From assembly GCF_000485595.1 (NCBI RefSeq), contig NW_014577690.1:26150-54739 (forward strand): a stretch of DNA of 28,590 nucleotides. The letters run 5' to 3'. The DNA comes from Priapulus caudatus (Eukaryota > Priapulida > Priapulimorpha > Priapulimorphida > Priapulidae). This document shows, in pieces, positions 8,578 to 19,045 of the stretch (within the stretch, counting starts at the first letter, position 1; each line of letters opens with the position of its first letter). The notes below the pieces were generated by a model that was not told the DNA's origin, searched no databases, and saw only the letters and a list, made by a program, of their open reading frames with translations. Both the position numbers and the translations under genes were made by a program.

Positions 8578-8674
8578 TATTGTTTTCCTGTTTTCTGTGT
8601 TTTCTATGTTTATCCATATTTACATGATTTATTTACAACAATTTAATAACAACAAATAACTTTTTTTTAGTTTA

Positions 8675-8692
8675 TAGGGTTAGGGTTAGGGT
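8675..8692. repeat. Three TTAGGG-type telomere units
   Basis: TAGGGTTAGGGTTAGGGT lies just inside the right arm of the foldback element. It is too short to be a telomere. Confidence 0.7.
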
Positions 8693-8767
8693 CACAATGC
8701 ACCATAAAACAGGACTTTGAAGTACGTGATTTGTATTAACCAATGGGATTTGGGAGCTATGCAGGCC

Positions 8768-8923
8768 CTAGCTGCGTGTGTGTAACTCGCCGTCGTCGCT
8801 GTATATTTCGCCGTCGTTGAATTTCTCTTGCGTTTCGCGTGATTGACGGAGCAGTTCTTCAGTGATTCTCATGCAATAGCGATGTTTCATGTTTATGAAC
8901 ATTGACGTCATATGCGCACATGC
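8768..8923 (-). CDS. Uncertain small ORF or terminal exon, 51 codons
   Basis: From an ATG in ATGACGTCAATG the minus strand encodes about 51 residues, with RITEELLRQSRETQEKF followed by an acidic tail NDGEIYSDDGEL and a TAG stop. Unlike the repeat-driven ORFs upstream, its composition is protein-like and charged. I do not recognise a family. No upstream exon can be placed, because the neighbouring DNA is minisatellite. Could be chance. Confidence 0.2.
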   Translation of the reverse strand, partial: ACAHMTSMFINMKHRYCMRITEELLRQSRETQEKFNDGEIYSDDGELHTRS

Positions 8924-8965
8924 GGAGTTTAACGGTTGGCAGCAAGCAGATGCGTGATATTGTTC

Positions 8966-9870
8966 GATACAAGCACACGCACGCACGCACGCACGTGTAC
9001 GTACACACACACGCACGAACGCACGCACGCACGTGTACGTGCACACACACTTACGCACGCACGTGTACGTGAACACGCACGCACGCACGCATGCACGCAC
9101 GTGTACGTGCACACGCACGCACGGATACGTGTACATGCATGCACGCACGCACGCACGTGTACCTGCACACACACGCACGTACGCACGCACGCACACATGC
9201 ACATACGTGGGTACCTGTCCAATCAACAGCACCACACGCAACGCACGCACGAACGTGGTACGCTGCAACAACCGCGCCGACACCACGCCGCGCAAAGCAC
9301 GGGCACGCAAGCGTGGTACGGCACACACATGGAACGCACGCAAACGCAATCCACGCCACGGTTAATGTTTTTACCACGCACGGAGCACGCACGTGCTTAC
9401 GTCACACCACGACACGCCGCCACGAACGTGTACGTGCAACACCACGCCACACTAACTCATCCACGCCACCGGTGTTGACGTGCACACGCCACGGCCGACC
9501 ACGCAACGTGAATACGTGCACATGGTACAGCGTGGCAACGCGCGACGCGACGCGACGGCCGCACGCAGACACACACGGGGCAGCAACGCCCAGCAACCAG
9601 GCACGCAACGTGTCACGGGCCCGCAGCCGCAACGGACGGCCAGACGGCACACAGCCACGCCATGCCACGGCATGTGTACGTGCCACGACGCACAGCGAGC
9701 GCAATGCACGAGCGTGGGCACGCACGTATAACGTGCAGCACGGCACGCAACGCACGCACGTGTCAAGGTCACACGCAACGCGAACCAGCGCACGCACGCA
9801 CGCATCGCAGCACGGTGGTACTGCACGACGAGAGAGGGGGGGCCGACAGCACGCAGGCACGCACTGGCCG
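8966..9870. repeat. CG/CA-rich minisatellite array 2
   Basis: Same unit as the array at 3.13-4.37 kb: CGCACGCACGTGTACGTGCACACAC variants, regular to about 9210 and increasingly degenerate to 9870. It supports long spurious ORFs on both strands. The two arrays are about 4.6 kb apart and probably share an origin. Confidence 0.9.
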
Positions 9871-10984
9871 GTACGTGGCCACTACAATAAAAACAGCGGC
9901 TTCTATCAGAACATGTGGTCATTCATCCGTAAATATCAAGCAGCAACGCCTTCCGCCAAATGTCTGCCAACCGACAGACACAGTAACAAATACACGTGAC
10001 CTGGAATCTATGACGTTCCACGCTAAGACATCCGCTATTAGACCTGCGCCGGCGATGGCGTGTTGCATATGGTGTGCGTTAGTGAAATTAGGACCCGCTA
10101 AAATTCGAGAACTGCGCCTTTGCAGCAAATTAGATGCCGGTGCGCCGGGCCTTGCGCGAAGTATGGCGCCACGGATGCGAAATAGCTGCCAGCGCGTGAA
10201 TACTCGTAGGACGGTTCGCCGCGGTTCCGCCGGGTGGCCCCTTCCGCGAACGTTGCGCGCAAGAGTCCGCGAGCTCGAGCGGGCAGGGATCAAAACCTCG
10301 TCTAAGGGCGAGCCGCGTTCCGTGGTAGCCGGTTCGTCATATGCTTAGTTTTCTAAAGGAGGACTACATGAAGAGCAGGAAGTCTCCGATTGGAGAAATG
10401 TAGCTCCTTGTTTTGCTACCATGGCGAAAACTGGCCACGCGAGATGGTTTGTAAATTGTCAGTAAAAAGTCATGAAGAGAATTTGAGATACGTAACAACG
10501 AAACTGAGATTGGGAACACGCCCACCACATCCCGTAAACGGCGGCACGCGGGGGACCAAACACACGCCGCGGGACCCGAGGCGCACGACGTACGGGGCAC
10601 GCAGACAACACGTGGCCGCAGCAAAACGCGGCAACCGGCGCACAAGCGCCACATCGCACGATTTATCATACCGCGCGCACGACACCATACAACACACATA
10701 CACGTGTGTGGAAAGTATCAAGAACGGGGCATAGTATACAATTGGAATAAATTAGATCGAAAAGCAAAATATGGCTGGAGGTGGACGGAAGGACATAGAT
10801 ACAATAAACTGTCTAACAAATACCACATTCGATCAATTAAAAAGTAAATCCTTCCCAAATTGCTTTGTGGCTCGTATGAAGTATATATATATATATACAA
10901 CATATACATATACAGACGTTAAACACGATGCATAATGTTCAGCTGAGAATTCATTAAATTAACGTTTACACACGTAGGAGCTGT

Positions 10985-11247
10985 TTATCCCACAAGGTCG
11001 CCCCGTACCGCGATCCTTCCCGTGTGCGTCAGAGTGTCCTGCACGAGACGTCGATGACGTTTTATCGATGTGGCCCCGAGCGTGCCTCTCGCCGTTGCTA
11101 ACTCTATTGCGACCGTGTGACTACGGCGTTCCTGTGGACGCATGGTGATACGGCGCAGTGTAAGACCGGACACACATCAAAATGCCTTGCCTGCCATACG
11201 TAGAACGATGCGTTAAGCTGAGCCCGTTACGATCGACAAAGCCGCAC
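10985..11247 (-). pseudogene. MCT-like exon 5, frameshifted copy
   Basis: Counterpart of 19299-19531. Net 30 bases longer (263 against 233), with insertions breaking the frame of TM12 and the cytoplasmic tail. The end still reads QDTLTHTGR... and reaches TAA at 10985-10987. The acceptor ACACAG|GTGCGG is retained. Confidence 0.75.
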
Positions 11248-14200
11248 CTGTGTGGTGTAAAAGAATAACCGTCCACATTTAAAGGCCAATAATAAATCGA
11301 TAACTTAGAATATTTTTAGCGAGTTATTTATAAAAATCACCTGAAGATTTATCGATCAGTTGAGACAAGAATTGGCACAGAACGAATAAACAGATAGCCC
11401 TGTATCGTATTAAGCTCCAGACGTGTTGCCCACAGGCCCCTACTAACAGGATAACCTATAACAATGCCCTGTGGCCCACAGAGCTATAGTAGTAGGAGCT
11501 ATGATCGTGTTACTCTTCGCGATCAGATAATATACTATTAGTACAGCCGTTCCATTCGGCCGAGCGAACTAGGCACCGAAAGGACTGGGCCACATGGCGG
11601 CGCCCAGCGCCGAGCCGACCCTCCCGGAGCACGACGGTATCGACGGAGAAACAATCAGCAAGCGGAGACATGGCCGCCGCCACAGCAGCACCCCGTTGAC
11701 GGCCACCCACGTCATCAAGCGCCAGCCCGATCCTCCAACTGCCCGGCGAGAGAAAAGCAGCAACGGAGGAGCACACCGCGTCGAGACGCGCGAGAGGCGA
11801 GAAGAGCGCGGTTTGGCCTGCGGAAGACGCATGGCACGCCATACAGTACCCCCCACACGGGACGTGAAGACCACCTCAATGAGGCTTGAGCAGCGAGACG
11901 GCTCGGCCGCCGAGTGGCGTCGTGTCGTCGTAGCCACCTCCTTCCGCCATGATAAGGTATAGGAATGAACATGGAGGCGTAGGTGTAGTAGAACAGCCAT
12001 GAAGACGACGAACGCAGTAACAAGTAAGCGGAGGCCGGCGCATCCAAAGATGCTGAAAGTGAACCTTTTTCAACGGGAGTGCCAGTTGCCTCTGTTTCAG
12101 TCTTCTGAAGACGAGGCGGTAGAAAATGTTTCTACACATGTAGAATTGCCGGGTCCCTAGTATGCAAAGACGTAGGCGGTGTAGAAGTGTTTGTGTTCTA
12201 CGCATGTAAGCAGTTGTTCCCGCTTTTTCTGCATCGACAGTGAAACGGAGCGGTGTCCTCTGTAGCTGTCAGCACTTAATCAAAGATCACTCGCGTTTTC
12301 CCTGTCCGCAGATAGCGCTGCGATAGCTTTCTCGTTGTGGTTGCGAGAGGTAGACCCCTCTAGCACAGTTTATTTGATATCTACCACAGTGTACTTTGAA
12401 CTCTACCCGCCTGTGTCAGACTTCCAACCGATGACGCCACTGTTGTCGTCGCTCTTTACCGGAGAGACCGCTGGACTCATCTTTACTTGGTCGAGCGCCC
12501 ACCATATGCGCTGTTGGAAGCGAAAACCTGAAGCAATTTGGAATTTCGAAGGCAAGCGGTTTAACGAGAGTTTTCGCTTTTGCGCTTTGTGTCGAGGTCG
12601 GTAGCGGGAAGATAGCAGAGTTTAGTGTACGCCTCCAACATGCACGCGAGACACCATTGCGCACGTCGTAGCTGTGCTGTAACATGTAACGAGACACACA
12701 ACAATGCAATGTCACGGGCTAAATGCCGGTATACATAACAAAGTTACATATCAACCCACAACACACACAGGAGCAGAAAAGCACACCCCACACACACCAC
12801 ACACACGACACACACACACACACACATCACACACACACACAACAACACACAGCAACACACACACACACACACACCCACACCACACACACACACACACGCG
12901 CGCGCGCGCCGCGTATACTATATAAGTATATATATATACCGCAAAATTGGGCCGCCCTCCGTCGCCATATTCGCGATCGTTAACGCTCATAAGGTGACTA
13001 ACGAGATGCATCTTCTCTAAAGTCCCGGCCCATGTCATAGTAATCTTTGTTAGTAAAATTGACTTGATAACGAAGACAGAGTGATAGGAGCAGAGTCGAG
13101 TTTGTATATAACATTTTCTGTCCCAGGTATATCATTTCATATGAAGAAACTTCCGATCAGACTTCTAATGTCATTGTTTTTTCTTCAATGGGGTGGAAGG
13201 CTAATATAATACAGTCCCGACCGTGTCCTTTATCCGGCACGTCGCGGGACCGGCACCCAACCGGATATGAGATTGGCGCGGATATGAGAGTTTAGGCTCA
13301 ATCACAGCATTTCTAGTGCCAGTTCAAGGGTTTAATTCGCCTGTTGATAATGGAGTTTGATATTGTCATGATATCTGTAACAACTGTTCGTGTTTTATGT
13401 TTTATATGAAATGGAAATAAAACTGAAATAAAAATGAATTATTTTACCGGAAGCCATAGCGGACACAACCGACAACACACACACACACACACACACAACA
13501 CACACACACACACACACACAGCACACCACACACACACACAACACACACACACACACAGTAACCACACAACACACACACACACACCACACACACACACCAC
13601 ACACACACGCGCGCGCAAGCGCGCGCGCCAACACACACACACACACACATCACACACACAGGCACACCAAGCGCGCGCGCAACACACCAGCACACACACA
13701 CACAACACCACAACACACACACATACACACCACACCCGCAAAAACACCACGTCACGGTTGTTACATCGCTGCGGTTTTGAGTGAGCTTTGAGTTGTGACT
13801 TTTGAGCGAGTTTTGAGCGAGATTTTAGTGGGAATATGAATGAAAACAACAGAGAACATACACTGCGAGATTGCAACCGTAAATATAGATTTCCGGATAA
13901 CGGATCGCCGGATAAAGGAGGTCGGACTGTATACGGAAACCCGCTTAATACAAATTATTTTTCTTTGACCCGTCCGGTTTCGTACTAACGGGGTCTGACT
14001 GTAGAATGAATTGTAGTAATTGAATGAGGAGGTTTTAGGCTTTTGCAGTATTGTATTATTTGGTGAACACATTAAACGCACTAAAGTTTATTTTATTACC
14101 ATATAAACCTATATAAAATTACCTTGTACACACCTTAGTAATCCAATAATTTTTCTTTGTGTTAATTCGGGGCTAATATAATGTTTAAGTGGTTTAATAC

Positions 14201-17057
14201 GAAACACCGCTTGTAAATCATTATTTGTCTTTGGCCGAAGTTTCTTGCTAACGGGGTTTGATTCTTGGAAAAGTAAGGCAAACGCTTCCAAGTAATGGTT
14301 TATATCCTCCTCAAAACGCGTTAGTGTAGCGGAACGTATTGGTTTCGCCCACCGTTTGTGTGTTGCGTGCAGTGTCTGCGTCTGTTGCTCGATTATTTGT
14401 GCAAACCGTTTAGAGGTAGAAAACTTTAAACTTGGCCCAGAGCTGGACCTTAGGGCGGTGGAACCCTATGATTTGGTGCCTTTCACCCAAGGTCAAGGGT
14501 CAACATGTTCACATTTTGATGAATGGATAGATGAAGATTCAGATAGATAGAAAGTTAGATAGAATAGAATTATAAGATAGAATAGCATAGATAGACTAGA
14601 TAGATAGAAATAGATAGAATAGAATAATAGATAGATAGATACGATAGATAGATTAGATAAGCGAAATAGATAGATTTGATAGATAGATATGCACTGAGTG
14701 CGAGCGTGCAGGTAGGGAGAACTTTGATTCCACCAGCCACGGCGTGTGCCCTGGCGAAATCCCCAGCTGCAGGGTTACGCCGACAAGACACTGGTATCTC
14801 TTAGCCTGTGTTGCGTGTTATGTAATCTACAGCAGCGCCACCTTAGCGGAAGTGAACTGAAATCGGCATGTTTTCCAGGCGAGATTTCCATTATATTTTC
14901 CTAAATAAATGTTTTTTTAAACATAATAACCCAATAAAGACAAAAGCAAAGTTTTAGAAGTCCGAACCTGATGCGTACGAATGAAGCACGAAAAGAGATT
15001 CGTGCACGCGCCTAGATAGTTATGCAGGAACAAACCAGAACGACACTACTCAAATTATTAGGCCGCCGTTTCACACTGGCGGGAATTTAGCGGGATCCAA
15101 AATCCCGGTTTTGCATCGCGATCGATAATTATCGAGATTATTACAAGTGTGAAACGCAAACAATCGCGGCTCCAAATCGCCACTTTTGACTGCGTAATTT
15201 TGGAATTAGCGCGATTATTTGCCCCGCGGCCGTGTTGTGTGAACGCGTCGCGCAAATAATCCCGGTATTTTCTATCGCATCATTCCAGAGCCGATCGGTA
15301 TCCACATCCGGCAGTGAGCAGATGCCAGTTCGATTAATAGAATTTATCCCGCTCGGGCGATTAGCGAGTAATTTCCCGCCACTGTGTGAACAACGACAAC
15401 AATTATCTCGGTATTTTCCATCTGCGATTAGCCCAATCGAGGTTTTCTTTAGTGTCTGTGGAACAACCGCCTAATATAATAGACGTAATAGCGAGGGCGG
15501 GCAGACTGATACTGCCCAGACGTTGCGTTGTCCCACCTCAAACGCAATCTGCGGCCGTGTAATCGCGGCGCCGCGAGTGTGTGTGTGTCGTTGTGCGGTG
15601 TGCGTTGGCCTGTGGGCGTGTGCGTGTGCGGTGCCCCTGTGCTGCCGTGTGCGTGTCGTGTGCGTGTGCGTGTGCGGTGTGCGTGTGCGTGTGCGTGTGC
15701 CGTGTGCGTTGTGCGGTGTGCGTGTGCGTGTGCGTGTGCGTGTGCGTGTGCGTGTCGTGTTGACGTGTGCGTGTTTCGTGTGCGTGTTGGCGTGTGCGCG
15801 TGTGGCGAGCCAAAGCAGTAACGTACCCAGCTCTTCCGTCATGGCTTCTTATCACGGCGGCCAGGATGAAAGGAGCCGACGCTTGTGCCGGCAGAGCGCA
15901 ACCGGATGCGATAGAGAGCGCCTGTGGAAGACTGGCTGAGGAGAACAACGCAAGGCACGACGAGCAGAGCGCAATCCTGAACCCTGAAGCAAGTTAAAGA
16001 GGAGGGCGGAGTTGACATTACACGCAGACTCTACCAGGAGTGTATAATATCAGCCAATAATTATACACATTGTATACACTATATTATACCCTCCTGAATA
16101 ATATCAGAAGTGTCGCAATATAGATACTATTATATTATAAATTAGATAAACAGATAATTCATAGATCATCTATCATTTTGCCACTCCGATAAGTAGAAAA
16201 ATAGAAATGTTATCATTCAATGTATTCAATGCAATGATAAATAGGATATTTAATAAGAAATGTTAGGAAATGTTAGCTACATATATGATAACATATGACA
16301 TATAATGTAAAATACATCATGTAAATATCATGAATGTTAATACATAATTCCATACATCATGTAAAATATAAGGGAATGTATCCTCTTCTAAGAGTAATTT
16401 ATATATTCTGTACTGATAATAAAGATATACGTAGGTACTAAAATATTATTTAACAGTTTATAAACGGAGACCACACGTATGCGTAACCTGTATGGTGGTA
16501 CGGCGTACGGTAACATTGCCGTCAGGAGCCAATAAACACAGGCGGTTATGAAAAAGCTTCTGTTTCTGGTTATTGGGTTCTGGTTCTGGTTCTTAGAAAG
16601 TGCTAAAATATAAACCCCACACAAACACGAAAATTTCATGAATAGAATGACGCGCGCGTGTGTTGTCTGTGCTGTGTGGTGTGGTGCCTGTGTGTGTGTG
16701 TTGTGTGTGGTGGTTGTGTGTTGATTTGTGTGTTGTGGTCTTCGCAGGGTGTGTTTGTTGTGCATGTGGTGTGCGTGTGGTGCGCCGCGCGCAATGTGTG
16801 TTTGTATTGTGTGTGCGTGTTTTTATGTGTGTTTCGCTTGGCGTGTGTGTGTGTGTTGTGTTGGTGTTGTGTTGGTGGTGTTGTGTGTGTGTGTGTGTGT
16901 GTGTGTTGTGTGTGTGTGTGTGTGTTGTTGTGAGGTGGATGTGGTTGGGTGGTGGGCGTGTGGATGTTGTGTGTGTGTCGTGTGTGTGTGTGTGGTGTGT
17001 GTGTGTTGTGGTGTGTGTGTGTGTGGTGGTGTGTGTGGGGTGGGTGTGTGCATGTGT

Positions 17058-17094
<37 letters not shown>

Positions 17095-18404
17095 TTGTGT
17101 GTATGTCTGTGTGAATATAAATATATGCATCGAGCAATGCAGAGATAGTGACCAGACAATCATTTACGTGCCACCTAAATAGATCCGTAAATAGCTACGT
17201 CAATTCTGTCACTATCTACACAAACATGAGTCAATTCCGTCATCATCCATGAACTTTAAATGAAATGAAAAGTGATTAGCTATACAAATATAAACCAATT
17301 CAGTCATTACTGGCACAATTAGAAATCAATTTAGTTTTGATCTGGTGACATCAATTCCTATAAGATTGCGCCACCATAACTCTAACCATAAATCAGTTAA
17401 AATAACGAAACCAACTTGGAAACAATTCGACGACGGCGCTTACCAAACATGATTCCGTACGTTAGAAACATCCACTCGATCCGGCCGACCAGAGAGCACG
17501 TGGATATCCCGAATCCGGCTAGAAGGGCGCCCACCATCGTCACCTTACGGAATCCGTACATATTGCAGAAGACAGCGGCGGCAGGAGCTGTAGCAAACAT
17601 GGCAAACATGGCGGAATTAAGGCACAGCATGGTCAGTCACTCAGCTTGTCTGTCAACTAGTCACATTTTACGTTTGTTCGCACAGTATAGTAATATATAT
17701 AATTAATATAATTAATATAAATAATATAAATAATAAATAATTTAATGTTATAGTTAAATAAATATGGCTCCACTTATTACCGGCAATTATTCCACTATAT
17801 TATAGTGGAATAATTGGTGGTAATAAGTGCATCCATAAAATTAGACACGTGAGGTGAAGTTGTATGTGTGCGTTGGTGAGCGTGTATGCATGCGTGCCCC
17901 CCCCCCCCCTTCTCACTCGTTTCTCTCGCTCTCTCTGTGTGGCCCACACTTCTTCTCCTCCTCGCCCCCTCTCACATTCTCTCCTCTCACTTTGTCTCTC
18001 TCTCTCTCTCCTCCTCCCTCTCTCCTTCTCATGCCCTCTACGTACCTGTCTGTCTCTCAACTCTCTCTCCCTCTCACGTTTCTCTCACTTTATTATCGCG
18101 CGTGTGTGTATGCGTGCGTGTGTGCGTGCGTGTGTATGTGCGCGTGCGTGCGTGCGTGTTAAGCGTATTACGTAAATTCCCGAATCTTACCGAAAGCGAA
18201 GGTGATTGCGAAGGCTATGCCGTTGATCCAGGCCGTAAAGGCGACCGTGCTGTCGTACTCCTCGTTCAGTGCCGGCAGCAGCACTCCGAACGTCTTCAGC
18301 TGTCCAAGTGTGAGCCCGTTGATCCAGAACGATGCGAATACGATCACCCAGCCCCAGCCTCCGTCCGGCACGTGATCGTGTCCGTGTCCTGCGATCGCCT
18401 CCAT
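10985..18404 (-). CDS. Monocarboxylate transporter-like gene, left copy
   Basis: SLC16/MCT family, major facilitator superfamily: 12-helix membrane carriers for monocarboxylates or related small molecules. Five exons, transcribed right to left: exon 1 18191-18404 (TM1), exon 2 17444-17587 (TM2-3), exon 3 about 15827-15983 (TM4-5), exon 4 about 11546-12671 (TM6, loop, TM7-11) and exon 5 10985-11247 (TM12, tail). Exons 1-2 are intact and carry the family motif PDGGWGW. Exon 2 is 144 bases, the size of the second coding exon in many SLC16 genes. Exons 3-5 are recognisable but interrupted by many small indels, so this copy as printed would not encode a carrier. I judge the indels more likely to be sequencing error than decay. 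No symbol is assigned because the orthologue is unclear. Confidence 0.8.
11546..12671 (-). pseudogene. MCT-like exon 4, frameshifted copy
   Basis: Aligns end to end with the intact exon at 19822-20888 but is about 1126 bases against 1067, because of dozens of one- or two-base insertions. Fragments of TM8-TM11 can be read in alternating frames (for example ALDDVGGRQRG and SALGAAM lie in different frames). The acceptor CAG|CTACGAC is kept at 12671. The donor near 11546 is scrambled. Either an assembly-noise copy or a decayed duplicate. Confidence 0.8.
12770..12905. repeat. (CA)n microsatellite, unit A
   Basis: CA repeats with frequent single-base slips (CCACAC, AACAAC), ending in GCGCGCGCGCGCCGCG. 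Same place as 20955-21125 in the other unit. Confidence 0.9.
13212..13929. mobile_element. pogo-like MITE in MCT intron, unit A copy
   Basis: Left end begins CAGTCCCGACC...TTTATCCGGCAC and right end is GCCGGATAAAGGAGGTCGGACTG. After discounting insertions the ends are inverted repeats of about 24 bp, flanked by TA (13210-13211 and 13930-13931). CAGT ends plus a TA duplication fit the Tc1/mariner-pogo group. No transposase. The interior is mostly (CA)n with a GCGCGCGCAAGCGCGCGCGC palindrome. Confidence 0.7.
13473..13740. repeat. (CA)n array inside the MITE, unit A
   Basis: CA repeats with many phase slips and two GCGCGC palindromes near 13608-13630 and 13670-13680. ORFs here are low-complexity artefacts. 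Confidence 0.9.
14524..14690. repeat. (TAGA)n tetranucleotide array, unit A
   Basis: GATAGATAGA repeats interrupted by GAATAGA variants. The counterpart is at about 22751-22925. Confidence 0.9.
15058..15474. mobile_element. MITE-like element with GGCGG-type ends, unit A
   Basis: Left end TTAGGCCGCCGTTTCACAC and right end GTGTCTGTGGAACAACCGCCTAA are imperfect inverted repeats. The interior carries repeated GTGTGAA boxes and AGCGGGATCC-like segments. No ORF. A target duplication could not be defined, because both copies are noisy. Confidence 0.5.
15575..15805. repeat. (GTGTGC)n array next to exon 3 donor, unit A
   Basis: GTGTGCGTGTGCG hexamer variants that begin a few bases past the exon 3 donor on the minus strand. 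The right-copy counterpart is 23815-24010. Confidence 0.9.
15827..15983 (-). CDS. MCT-like exon 3, noisy copy (TM4-TM5)
   Basis: Not found as a clean ORF. I located it by comparing this stretch with 24059-24224. The shared sequence encodes a VFHKR box, then IASGLALSG, then GTSVGSF, matching the MCT loop 4-5 motif (YFxKRRxLAxGxAxAG). Acceptor GCTTCAG|GG at 15984/15983 and donor GG|GTACGT at 15827/15826. Frame is lost in both copies, but in different places. Confidence 0.6.
16016..16450. other. AT-rich intronic stretch, unit A
   Basis: No gene. It contains GGAGTGTATAATAT near 16038 and ATATTATACCCTCC near 16081, which can pair as a hairpin. The counterpart is 24270-24680. Confidence 0.5.
16655..17112. 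repeat. (TG)n compound array, unit A
   Basis: TG repeats with GGTG and TTGTG slips. It separates exon 3 from exon 2 of the transporter. The counterpart is 24884-25325. Confidence 0.95.
17444..17587 (-). CDS. MCT-like exon 2, intact (TM2-TM3)
   Basis: Acceptor GCTACAG|CTCC at 17588/17587 joins exon 1 in frame, giving FAFAPAAAVFCNMYGFRKV. GFRKV follows TM2 as GxRxV does in the family. TM3 is VGALLAGFGISTCSLV. Donor TTTG|GTAAGC at 17444/17443. Exactly 48 codons, phase 1 to phase 1. Confidence 0.9.
17771..17829. repeat. 59-nt near-perfect hairpin in MCT intron 1
   Basis: Arms 17771-17799 and 17801-17829 pair at 27 of 29 positions around a single T (CACTTATTACC...GGTAATAAGTG). A noisy copy is at about 26035-26095. 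It could be a tiny foldback element. As RNA it would form a long stem with almost no loop. Confidence 0.75.
17896..18165. repeat. Poly-C / (CT)n tract then (GTGC)n, unit A
   Basis: C11 followed by about 180 bases of CTCT/TCC pyrimidines, then a short TGCG array ending 25 bases from the exon 1 donor. On the gene's own strand it is a purine tract. The counterpart is 26174-26450. Confidence 0.9.
18191..18404 (-). CDS. MCT-like exon 1, intact (TM1, PDGGWGW)
   Basis: Starts at ATG 18404 (MEAIAGHGHDHVPDGGWGW). The family signature DGGWGW opens TM1, followed by VIVFASFWINGL. It ends in the start of TM2 (WINGIAFAITFAF). Donor TTCG|GTAAGA at 18191/18190, phase 1. A GTG two codons upstream is not needed. 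The next copy of this exon is at 26484-26726 and is broken. Confidence 0.9.
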
Positions 18405-18434
18405 CCTCACAGCGATTGAAATCCCGCAGCCTAC

Positions 18435-18437
<3 letters not shown>

Positions 18438-18529
<92 letters not shown>

Positions 18530-18545
18530 TATGTGTGTGTGTGTA
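18438..18545. repeat. (TG)n tract at the junction of the two units
   Basis: Uninterrupted (TG)45 at 18438-18528, then CTATG(TG)n to 18545. It lies 5' of exon 1 of the left copy. The equivalent tract of the right copy (26804-26927, (TG)62) is followed by different sequence, so this tract marks the duplication joint. Confidence 0.9.
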
Positions 18546-18564
18546 TTTAGAATGTGCTGCAGTT

Positions 18565-18742
18565 GTCGCCGCTTATACGATTTGGCGCACGGATCAATAG
18601 CTGCCAGCGCGTGATACTTTCGTAGGACGTTCCCGCGGTCGCGTGCGCCTTGCCGCGGAACTGCGCGCAAGATCCGCGCTTAGCGGGCAGGATCAACACC
18701 TCTCAAGCGACGCTTCTCTGGTATCCGGTCTCTCATCTGGTT
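18565..18742. mobile_element. Hairpin repeat, truncated copy 3 (units A and B)
   Basis: GCGCACGGATCAATAGCTGCC, GGACGTTCCCGCGGTCGCGTG and GCGGAACTGCGCGC match the body of the repeats at 7006 and 7887. The left hairpin arm is missing at the unit joint. The equivalent in the left unit, about 10130-10345, is badly scrambled. Confidence 0.6.
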
Positions 18743-18894
18743 AGTTTCCAAAGGAGACTACATGAAGAAGCTAGGAAGTCTCGATGGAGAAATGTAGCCC
18801 CTTATTTGCTACCATGGGCGAAAACTGGCCACGCGAGATGTTTTACCGTAGTAAAAGCTCATGGAAGAGATTGATAGTAAACGAACTGAATTTG

Positions 18895-19045
18895 GGAACA
18901 CGCACACGCAAACGCGCACGCGGACAAACACACGCGCGCCAGGCGCACACGTACGCACGCACACACGTGCGCAGGCAAACACGCACGCGCACATACGCAC
19001 ACAGATACATACGCGCGCACACACATACACACACATACACGTGTG
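18895..19045. repeat. CA/CG-rich array 3' of MCT, unit B
   Basis: CACACGCAAACGCGCACGCGG-type repeat downstream of the transporter stop, related in composition to the arrays at 3.1 and 9 kb. The noisy counterpart is at about 10515-10700. Confidence 0.8.

Larger units (their letters stand above)
8410..8755. mobile_element. Foldback element with 40-bp inverted ends
   Basis: Bases 8411-8450 match the reverse complement of 8715-8754 at 34 of 40 positions, sharing CCCATTGGTT and ATACAAATCACG. The interior holds a tRNA-like segment, a T/AT-rich tail and three TTAGGG units. No protein is encoded. It looks like a non-autonomous foldback or MITE-like insertion that has captured or contains a Pol III-type module. 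Confidence 0.6.
10130..18545. repeat. Tandem unit A (left copy of transporter locus)
   Basis: About 8.4 kb that aligns in order with 18546-26930: worn hairpin repeat, transporter exons 5 and 4, (CA)n, pogo-like MITE, (TAGA)n, second MITE, GTGTGC array, exon 3, AT-rich block, (TG)n, exon 2, palindrome, CT tract, exon 1, (TG)n. From about 10.1 to 17.1 kb it carries many single-base insertions relative to the other copy. From about 17.2 to 18.5 kb it is the cleaner one. Confidence 0.85.

Noticed and set aside
9091-9999. 302-codon + strand ORF
   Set aside because: Driven by the second minisatellite array. Low-complexity Thr/His/Arg with no start context or splice support.
11594-11962. + strand ORF over the broken exon 4
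   Set aside because: Antisense shadow of the transporter exon, as is 19743-20228 over the intact copy.
14356-14550. 64-codon ORF reading GPELDLRAVEPYDLVPFTQ
   Set aside because: Looks protein-like, but the same stretch in the other unit (22640-22740) is out of frame. It crosses into the (TAGA)n array and has no family match.
10985-18404. Left copy as a true decayed pseudogene
   Set aside because: Only its exons 3-5 are broken, by near-uniform one-base insertions, while the right copy is broken in exons 1-3. Selection-free decay would not partition this way, although I cannot fully exclude it.
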